This document shows positions 55,711 to 64,000 of a stretch of DNA of 64,000 bases, piece by piece; the stretch's first letter is position 1, and each line of letters begins with the position of its first letter. The notes beneath the pieces were generated by a model, which worked only from the letters and a program-made list of their open reading frames with translations, was not told where the DNA came from and made no database searches. This DNA is from Lampris incognitus (lineage: Eukaryota; Chordata; Actinopteri; Lampriformes; Lampridae): assembly GCF_029633865.1 (NCBI RefSeq), contig NC_079211.1:150955352-151019351 (forward strand), read 5' to 3'. Position numbers and translations under genes: made by a program.

Positions 55711-55800
55711 TTTGTAAATATGGCATAAGCGTTGTGAGTAAGAGGAAATGAGGACTACTGCATTGATTACAAACACCATGAAGAGTGTCGAGGGACCCAC

Positions 55801-55899
55801 CGGTGACTGGGCTTTGGAGAAGTTGACATGTGCATAAAGCAAGACGGCGATGTCCTTGTGTCCCGCTTCCAGAGCTATGGACAAGGCATTACTCTCATC
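55801..55899 (-). CDS. kank1: kank1-type ankyrin exon (third found)
   Basis: 33 codons, phase 0 at both ends: [20 protein letters not shown] then [31 protein letters not shown] is the last ankyrin repeat of KANK proteins, just before their short C-terminal tail. The acceptor GTGCAG|GATGAG and the donor CCG|GTGGGT are both good. It follows the 61.8-kb exon across a 5.9-kb intron packed with a minisatellite, a Penelope-like remnant and an L2. The next exon, for the C terminus, was not found. Confidence 0.8.
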
Positions 55900-56030
55900 C
55901 TGCACAGCAGAAAGAGCCAAAGAAGGAAAAGAAAGATGAGACAATGAAAGAATAAGACAGAGGACAAAGACATGGAGGAGCACAAACATGTCAGAGGAGG
56001 ACATGTCAGATAACAGGGGTCTGTCCTACT

Positions 56031-57395
56031 TCTACAGACACGAGCACTGCAATACTACAGACATGGGCACTACAATACTACATATACAGACACAAGCACT
56101 ACAATACTGCATATACAGACACAAGCACTACAATACTGCATATACAGACACAAGCACTACAATACTACATATACAGACACGAGCACTACAATACTACATA
56201 TACAGACACAAGCACTACAATACTGCATATACAGACACGAGCACTGCAATACTACAGACACGAGCACTGCAATACTACAGACATGGGCACTACAATACTG
56301 CATACACAGACAAGAGCACTGCAATACTGCATATACAGACACAAGCACTACAATACTGCATACACAGACAAGAGCACTACAATACTGCATACACAGACAA
56401 GAGCACTGCAATACTGCATATACAGACACGAGCACTACAATACTGCATATACAGACACGAGCACTACAATACTACATATACAGACACAAGCACTACAATA
56501 CTACATCTACAGACACAAGCACTACAATACTACATCTACAGACACGAGCACTGCAATACTACATATACAGACACAAGCACTACAATACTGCATATACAGA
56601 CACGAGCACTACAATACTGCATATACAGACACGAGCACTACAATACTACACATCCAGACACGAGCACTGCAATACTACATATACAGACACGAGCACTACA
56701 ATACTACACATCCAGGCACGAGCACTGCAATACTACATATACAGACACAAGCACTACAATACTACACATCCAGGCACGAGCACTGCAATACTACATATAC
56801 AGACACGAGCACTACAATACTGCATATACAGACACGAGCACTACAATACTACAGACATGGGCACTACAATACTACACATCCAGACACGAGCACTACAATA
56901 CTGCATATACAGACACGAGCACTACAATACTACATCTACAGACACGAGCACTGCAATACTACATATACAGACACGAGCACTACAATACTGCATATACAGA
57001 CACGAGCACTACAATACTACACATCCAGACACGAGCACTGCAATACTACATATACAGACACGAGCACTACAATACTGCATATACAGACACGAGCACTACA
57101 ATACTACAGACATGGGCACTACAATACTACACATCCAGACACGAGCACTACAATACTGCATATACAGACACGAGCACTACAATACTACATCTACAGACAC
57201 GAGCACTGCAATACTACATATACAGACACGAGCACTGCAATACTACATATACAGACACGAGCACTGCAATACTACATATACAGACACGAGCACTGCAATA
57301 CTACATATACAGACACGAGCACTGCAATACTGCATATACAGACACGAGCACTGCAAAACTACATATACAGACATGAACATTGCAATACTACATAT
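56031..57395. repeat. 29-bp minisatellite, about 47 units
   Basis: Unit CAGACACGAGCACTACAATA plus CTACATATA. Shorter variants lack ACATATA or carry ACATGGG. Because 29 is not a multiple of three and the unit has no stop, plus-strand frames of 462 and 387 codons run through it with a 29-residue period. These are artefacts. Lies in a kank1 intron. Confidence 0.97.
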
Positions 57396-57760
57396 TCTGA
57401 TACTGACACACGCGTAGACCGAAGTACACAACATGGGTGTTTCTGAATAGAGAGCCAAAATAGCTCTACTGTCCTCTGGTGGCTGCTTCAGGTACAACAT
57501 GTAACCCTGCCCACACCCAGGCGAGTGAACGCAGAACAGACCAAAATAAACAATATAAAAAAACCAAACAAACTACACATCTTATGATGTTAAGTCTCTC
57601 TTCACATGTGTTCCTGTTGGTGAAGCAGTCCATATGAAATTACATAACGACCCCACCCTTAGCAATAGGACCACCTTAACACTGACCAAGTGTGTCTGCT
57701 CCTGAAGCTGTGTCTTCAGTCCACGTACTTCACATACAGGGGGCAGTACTATAGGCTGAG
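57396..57760. other. kank1 intron, no gene
   Basis: Nothing is recognised. Confidence 0.4.
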
Positions 57761-57764
57761 GCAT

Positions 57765-59285
57765 GGCTGTGCTATGGGTTCCCCAGTCTCACCTGTAGTG
57801 GACAACTTGTATATGGAGGAAGTGGAAAAGAGGCTCTGATGTCCTATCCAGGGACACCATCTAGCCACTGGTTCAGATTTGTGGACAACACCTGGGTTAA
57901 AATTAAATCTCAGGATGTACCACATTTCACCGACCACATTAACTCTGTTCCCCAGGGAGGATGTGAAAAATGACAGGTTAGCCTTCTTACACTGTGAAAT
58001 TGCAGTTGGTGATGGGGGACATTTGATTGTTGGTGTTTACCATAAACCAACACATACTGATCAGTACTTAAGGTTTGACTCTCATCATCCACTGGAGCAC
58101 AAACTAGGAGTCATCAGGACGCTGTACCACTGAGCTGACAACGTCCCCACCAACACAGCGGCTGGGGAAGGGGAGAAACCCCACATTAAACAGGCCCTGG
58201 TTAAGTGTGGTTATCCTAACTGGGCGTTTGTAAAGCCAGGAAGACCCCAAACAGTGCAGCAGCCCATCGAAGAGAGGAGAAGGACCACAGCTGTGTAAGT
58301 GTAAACCAGTGGTGATTCCTTTAAAGGCACAAACGCTGCCGTCGAAGGGGTCTCAGCATCAGCAGAGATCCCACCCACCCCAACCATGGACTGTTCTCCC
58401 CCCTGCACTCTGGGAGGCGCTACAGGAGCCTCAGAGCCCGCACTACCAGGCTCAAAAACAGCTTCTTTCCACAAGCTGTTGCCTACCTGAACCTGGCCAC
58501 CCACTGAATGTCTGTGGATATTTTTAAATATTTTGTACTCCAGCTCTTTTTTAACTTATTTTTAGCTTTTGGTCTTCATGTGTGTATATCTTATACTGTG
58601 TTTGCTGTGTTTGTGCGTGTCTATCTTGCACTGTTTGGTGAAGCCACAGCCCTCATTTCATTTTTAACATGTGCCTGCACATTGTTTTTAATGACAATAA
58701 ATTGAATTTAATTGAATTTAATTGAATTCCGTATGTGGCGGGAGTGTCAGAAAAGTTGAGACATGTATTTTCCAAACACCGCGTCTCAGTTGCTTTCAAA
58801 CCCCAAAACATGCTGCGCCAGAGGTTGGTCCACCCCAAGCATCAGGTCCCCCGGCACAAACGGAGCAATATAACACGTCAGGCCAAGACTCCACAGTCTA
58901 CACCATCTACAGACCAGTGGCCACTCTTTCAAGGATGAGGATGTGCACATCCTTGATAGAGAGGAACGCTGGTTTAAACGGAGAGTCAAAGAGGCCACCT
59001 TTGTGAAGCAGGCACAACCATCCCTGAACCCGGGGGGGGGGGGGGCTAAGAGTACATCTGTCACCATCTTACAGTGCTGTGATTGCAACTATTCCCCAAT
59101 CCTCTGTGAATAGTATAGTACACATGGCCATTGTAACAACTCTAGTTAATGGTCACGGCAATGTGCATAGGAAACCGATCGCTGTTTCAGTCGTTATGCC
59201 ACTGTATTGTTTATAATGGTGGGGGCACCTGCAGTCAGGTGAGACTGAAGAGGTCACTTAGATGATGATGAAACGTTTCTCTCAA
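57765..59285 (+). mobile_element. decayed Penelope-like element
   Basis: Left part (57771-58235) shows late reverse-transcriptase blocks: AMGSPVSPVVDNLYMEEVEK, a catalytic-box relic FVDNTWVKIK (Asn where the second Asp should be), HFTDHINSV, and HKPTHTDQYLRFDSHHPLEH. A LINE 3' end interrupts it at about 58237-58722. The right part (58723-59010) resumes with PYVAGVSEKLRHVFSKHRVS and ends with the VHILDREERW block. The core of the expected GIY-YIG endonuclease domain is deleted between KRSNI and TRQAKT. Stops and frameshifts are present. The 3' region (59020-59285) includes a degenerate hammerhead-like motif. Confidence 0.75.
58237..58722 (+). mobile_element. LINE 3' end inserted in Penelope-like element
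   Basis: Contains GGAGGCGCTACAGGAGCCTC and AAACAGCTTCTTTCCACAAG, typical of a fish non-LTR 3' end. A T-rich UTR, AATAAATTG and the tandem tail TTGAATTTAA follow. Severely 5'-truncated. Confidence 0.65.
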
Positions 59286-59690
59286 TAAACATGTCCAGAT
59301 GAGCTGATTCAACTTTCTGGGGTAGTGGTGATGTGGTGGTTGTGTTGGACAGTCAATATTTCAGCAGAACAGTGTTGTGATATAGTTGGATGTGGGAGGC
59401 AGAAACAGACAGACCTGCTGACACCGATTTCCTGGGACTACAAACCAAGTGTAGCAGCCATTGTGGCTGGTGTGCCGTCAGCTCAGCAGTAAACAGTTCC
59501 CACCCTTGTAAAAATGGATCCTGAGACCAAGGCTAACACAGACAGTCTAATGTATTACAAACTACATCACACTATATGGGAACACTGTTGTACAGTCATA
59601 TTGATTGTCATCGACACATCACCATCATGTATCAATCTAATTCCTATTTCAGTAGGAACGTGTTTACCGCTGCACCAGTGTTCGTCCTAC
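59286..59690. other. kank1 intron, no gene
   Basis: Nothing is recognised. Confidence 0.4.
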
Positions 59691-59698
59691 CCGGTCAA

Positions 59699-61545
59699 AA
59701 CATTACATTACATGACAGTCATTTAGCCGACGCTTTTATCCAAAGCGACTTACAATAAGCGCATAATTTAACGTAGGAAATCAGGAGAACTACTAGCCAT
59801 CAGAGGTCATAAGTGCATCTAAACAAGCATCTAAGAGCAAAACCAGTGCTAAAGTAAAAGCACAAGAAAGAGATTTTTTTTTTAAATGAGTGAATACAAT
59901 AAGTGCTAAGAGCAAGTAACAGGGTAGTAATTCTTGAAGAGGTGAGTTTTCAACCTGCGCTGAAAGATGGGCAGCGACTCCGCTGTCCTGACATCAGTCG
60001 GGACTTCATTCCACCACTGTGGGGCCAGGACAGAAAAGAGCCGTGACCGGGTCGATCGGCAGCAGGGGCCTCTGAGCGACGGGGCAACCAGGCATCCCGA
60101 GGCAGCAGAGCGAAGTGGTCGGGCGGGGGTGTAGGGCTTAACCATGGCCTGAAGATAGGAAGGAGCTGTTCCTTTCACTGTCCTGTAGGCTAGCTCCACA
60201 GTCTTAAACTGGATGTGAGCAGCTACTGGGAGCCAGTGTAGGGACATGAGAAGGGGAGTTGTGTGGGAGAACTCAGGGCAGTTGAACACCAGATGAGCTG
60301 CAGCTTTCTGAACAAGCTCCAGAGGTCTGATGGCTGACGCTGGGGCGCCAGCAAGGAGGGAGTTGCCGTAGTCCAGCTGGGAGATGACCAGAGCCTGGAT
60401 GAGCACCTGTGCCATCTTGTCGGTGAGGAATGGGTGAATCCTCCTGATGTTATAGAGGAGAAATCTGCAGGAGCGAGCAACTGATGCAGCATTTGCAGCA
60501 AACGACAGTTGGTCGTCCAGGATCACACCCAGATTCCTCACAGTCCGAGTTGGCGTCACCACGGTGTTATCATGGTGATGGCCAGGTCTCGGTGCGGACA
60601 ACCTTTCCCCGGGAGGAACATCACCTCTGTCTTGTCCAGATTGAGCTTCAGGTGGTGTGTTGCCATCCATTCCGAGATGCAAGTCAAGCACGCAGCAATG
60701 CGTGTCTCCACTTGTGTGTCAGAGGGAGGGAAGGACAAGATCAGCTGGGTGTCATCGGCATAACAATGGTAAGAGAAGTCATGCAAGCGAATAACAGAAC
60801 CCAGGGATGTCGTGTACAGGGAGAACAGGAGAGGACCCAGAACCGAACCTTGTGGAACACCTGTAGTCAGTCTGCAAGGCTCTGACACAGATCCCCTCCA
60901 TGTCACCTAGTAGAAGTGACCCGTCAGGTAGGATGCAAACATTGAGAGTGCAGAGCCTGTGACACCCTGCCCCTCGAGGGTAGAGAGGAGGATCTGGTGG
61001 TTCACTGTGTCAAACGCAGCTGACAGGTCCAGGAGTATCAGGACAGAGGAGCGAGAGCTTGCTCTCTCAGAGTGCAACAATTCTGTCACTGCAAGTAGGG
61101 AGGTCTCTGTCGAGTGACCCACCTTGAACCCAGACTGGTTGGGGTCCAGGAGGTTGTTCTGGTGGAGGTACAAAGAAAGTTGGTTATAGACAGCACGTTC
61201 GAAAGTTTTGGATAGAAAGGGTAGAAGGGCAACTGGTCTGTAGTTTTTGACGTCAGAGGGATTAAATGATGGTTTCTTGAGAAAGGGGGTGACTCTAGCA
61301 GTCTTGAAGGCAGATGGAAAGCATCCTGCCTGGAGGGAGGTGTTGATGAGGTGGGTTAGAAAGGGAAGGAGTTCAGGTGCTATAGACTGAAGAAGAGGGG
61401 AGGGGACCTGGTCAAGGGAGCTTGTGGTGGGGTGACTGGATGTGATGAGGTTGAGGACCTTGTCGGGGGAGAGGGGGAGCGAGGTGGGATAGGGTGGGAC
61501 ATGAAGAGGGAGGGTGCAGAGGGTGGGCTAGTGCAAGGAGCGCTA
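59699..61545 (-). mobile_element. L2-type LINE, 3' half with reverse transcriptase
   Basis: Reverse-transcriptase blocks on the minus strand: [60 protein letters not shown], and the catalytic box [16 protein letters not shown]. The L2 C-terminal domain follows (SQLDYGNSLLAGAP, LHWLPVAAHIQFKTVELAYR, PQWWNEVPTDVRTAESLPIF). The 3' UTR holds the L2-like CAGTCATTTAGCCGACGCTT. One nonsense codon (TAG, 60909-60907) and one frameshift near 60575-60585 inactivate it; otherwise the frame is well kept. 5'-truncated near 61545. It lies in a kank1 intron in sense orientation. Confidence 0.85.
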
Positions 61546-62006
<461 letters not shown>

Positions 62007-62007
62007 T

Positions 62008-62037
62008 CAGTGTGTGTGTGTGTGTGTGTGTGTGTGT
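62008..62037. repeat. (TG)n microsatellite
   Basis: A short TG run about 25 bp upstream of a kank1 splice acceptor. Confidence 0.9.
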
Positions 62038-62167
62038 TGGACCTAATGATATTTCCGTTTTAGTTTCAGTGCATGACAAAAGCAAAAATCCGTATGTGGG
62101 CTGAGGTTGGCTATTTATACCAATCATTCAAGGTTCAGTTGCAAATGCAGTTAAAAGACTCAAACTG

Positions 62168-62600
62168 GGGGGCGGCCGGGTAGGGCGGCGGTCTGTTCCG
62201 TTGCCTACCAACATGGGGATCGCCAGTTCAAATCCCCATGTTACCTCCGGCTTGGTCGGGCGTCCCTACAGACACGATTGGTCGTGTCTGTGGGTGGGAA
62301 GCCAAATGTGGGTATGTGTCCTGGTCACTGCACTAGCGCCTCCTCTGGTCAGTCGGACGCCAACTGGGGGGAACAGTAAGATCCTCCCACGCGCTACGTC
62401 CCCCTGGTGAAACTCCTCACTGTCAGGTGAAAAGAAGCGGCTGGTGACTCCACATGTATGGGAGGAGGCATGCGGTAGTCTGCAGCCCTCCTCGGATCAG
62501 CAGAAGGGGTGGAGCAGCGACTGGGACGGCTTGGGAAGAGTGGGGTAATTAGCCAGATATAATTGGGGAGAAAAAAGAGGGGGGGAACAAATCCCCCCCC
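62168..62600 (+). mobile_element. SINE family A, full length
   Basis: Head GGGTAGGGCGGCGGTCTGTT, a box B-like AGTTCAAATCCCC, the body, and a GGGGAGAAAAAAGAGGGGG tail. Antisense in a kank1 intron. Confidence 0.85.
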
Positions 62601-62770
62601 CCCAAAGACTCAAACTGAAGTGTTTTCTGTGGTACTCCACATGATGGAGTATGGTGAGAACGGAGCTATAATCACCTCGCTTCCTGAAATCAATGACTAC
62701 CCTGGTGTGTTTTGTGACCTGTTGTTGCACTTTGACCCACACAACCCCCCTCCCCGGCCCCCCTACTGAC

Positions 62771-62913
62771 CTGGCTGGCTCGGGCGTTGACATCGCCCTT
62801 GCTGAAGAGCTCCTCCACCACACGCATGTCTTTTGGTGCTTCCACGGCTGCCAGCGCAGCTAGCATGATGGGTGTGTAGCCAGCCTTGTTCTGTTGGTTC
62901 ACATTACACACAT
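62771..62913 (-). CDS. kank1: kank1-type ankyrin exon (first found)
   Basis: 143 bases. The first two bases complete an Asp codon, then 47 codons: [61 protein letters not shown] and the [10 protein letters not shown] insert are typical of the third KANK ankyrin repeat. The acceptor TCCCAG|AT and the donor CAG|GTCAGT are good. It leaves in phase 0, matching the 61982 exon 0.8 kb downstream. Upstream exons lie beyond the window edge or were not recognised at 62914-64000. Confidence 0.85.
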
Positions 62914-63734
62914 CTGGGACACACACAACCATGCACATGCAAACACACAAACACACACAATCTTAATTTTTTTGGCCATTGACAAACTCAACACAGACCA
63001 AATGCAGCATTGGGTAAACGCGCCGCTCTGCGGCCTCATCAGAGAACAGTGCCATCTGTGTGTTGATGTAATTATACACCAAAAAGCTTGCATTCTTTTC
63101 CCACTTTCCACATTTATCAAAAATGAATAACTGGAAAACGAGGCGGAAGCTATCTGATGCTGCGTTTGTAAAGGATAAGAAAATATCTTGATCAAAACTC
63201 AGGACCAACACACGAGGCTGTAGCGCGCCAGCACGTTGAACCAAACAGGTTGAAGGCAAACCACTACAACTTCAGCAACAAATGGACTACCACGTCTCTG
63301 AAATGGATATCAGTTCTATTTTTAATGAAAACACAAGCTACTACGTACATCACGATGACCAGCATGATTTCAGAGTTGAGCACTGATTTTTTATTTTAGG
63401 AAGCAGATTTGAATCATAAAGATCCAGTCCAATAATTTCAATTCAGTCAAGTTTTATTGTGTAACACTAATCTTCGGAGTGTCATTTATTCCATTTCATA
63501 AGTATGTCAGGATTCGTTACAACTGTGTTAGCGCCCCCTCTCTGAACAGACAATTCACAGCAGGTTGAGTTCACAAGACCCGTTGATAGCTAGTTAGTTC
63601 GCTAACTAGCATGGTGTTGCTAGGCAACTATTCACCAACTGACAGACTGATGATGACCATTCATTAACTTTGCAATCAAATCAGAGTATTCGATGATGTC
63701 ATTTATCAGCAGAAGCTGATTGGCTTTCTGAAAC
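62914..63734. other. kank1 intron, no further exon seen
   Basis: Mostly single-copy. A segment around 63437-63475 (TTCAGTCAAGTTTTATTGTG) may be a retroelement end. Confidence 0.4.
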
Positions 63735-64000
63735 AGGTTGATTATGTTGACAACCAGGAGGATCTGAAATGGGTTTGATTAAGTTGACGACCAGGAGGAT
63801 CTGAAACGGTTTGATTACGTTGACGACCAGGAGGATCTGAAACGGTTTGATTACGTTGACGACCAGGAGGATCTGAAACGGTTTGATTACGTTGACGACC
63901 AGGAGGATCTGAAACGGTTTGATTAAGTTGACAACCAGAAGGATCTGAAACGGTTTATGTTGACAACCAGGAGGATCTGAAACGGTTTGATTAAGCTGAC
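63735..64000. repeat. 36-bp minisatellite reaching the window edge
   Basis: Unit GATCTGAAACGGTTTGATTA plus CGTTGACGACCAGGAG. About seven units with small variation; one lacks GATTACG near 63955. It continues beyond 64000. Confidence 0.95.

Noticed and set aside
55988..57446. 462- and 387-codon open frames
   Set aside because: They run through the 29-bp array, which lacks stops in every plus-strand frame; no start context or homology.
57879..58133. 84-codon frame as a host gene exon
   Set aside because: The HKPTHTDQYLRFDSHHPLEH block belongs to a Penelope-like retroelement, continuing beyond a LINE insertion.

Overview
This is a gene-poor, repeat-dense stretch of a vertebrate nuclear genome, almost certainly a teleost fish. 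It has split exons with GT/AG borders, a dmrt1-type DM-domain exon set, KANK-type ankyrin exons, and a mobile-element mix usual in fish: tRNA-derived SINEs, Tc1, hAT, PIF and piggyBac-like DNA elements, L2, RTE/Rex, L1/Tx1 and Penelope-like retroelements. CA and TA microsatellites and long minisatellites are abundant. There are no operons, bacterial promoters or CRISPR arrays. Most open frames are by-products of stop-free tandem repeats.

Two host genes are recognisable, both on the minus strand and head to tail, matching the known vertebrate KANK1-DMRT1 order. Three ankyrin-repeat exons of a kank1-type gene lie at 62913-62771, 61982-61782 and 55899-55801. Their splice phases join (0 and 0), but the 5' part lies beyond the right edge and the last exon was not found. 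About 8 kb further on, dmrt1 starts in a CpG-rich block. Exon 1 is 47717-47496 (DM zinc-finger domain), exon 2 is 45426-45252, exon 3 is 39365-39217 and exon 4 is 22002-21831. Phases 0/1/0/1 join without a break over about 239 codons. The terminal exon was not found, so 1-21830 is probably intron 4 or flank.

Layout, left to right. 1-8 kb: a 28-bp minisatellite, a palindromic Tc1 derivative inside a SINE, an array built from a SINE head, and a TTAA-flanked piggyBac-like composite. 8-21 kb: mostly single-copy DNA with scattered SINEs, a promoter-like cluster near 14.45 kb and a 1.5-kb G-rich minisatellite. 22-39 kb (dmrt1 intron 3): an intact DD38E Tc1 element, a hammerhead-ribozyme-bearing repeat, a 1.2-kb 23-bp minisatellite, a DD34E Tc1 with a frameshift, a LINE end and nested MITEs. 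39-47 kb: retroelement fragments between dmrt1 exons. 48-54 kb: three long minisatellites between the two genes. 56-62 kb (kank1 introns): a 29-bp minisatellite, a decayed Penelope-like element and an L2 LINE.

The most interesting items are a complete type I hammerhead ribozyme motif on the dmrt1-sense strand of intron 3, with decayed relatives nearby; the 535-bp-arm palindromic Tc1 with a reconstructable empty site; an intact DD38E transposase; and a dispersed retroelement family whose 5' end carries a YY1-type AAGATGG motif. All calls come from reading the sequence by eye; no database search or folding program was run.
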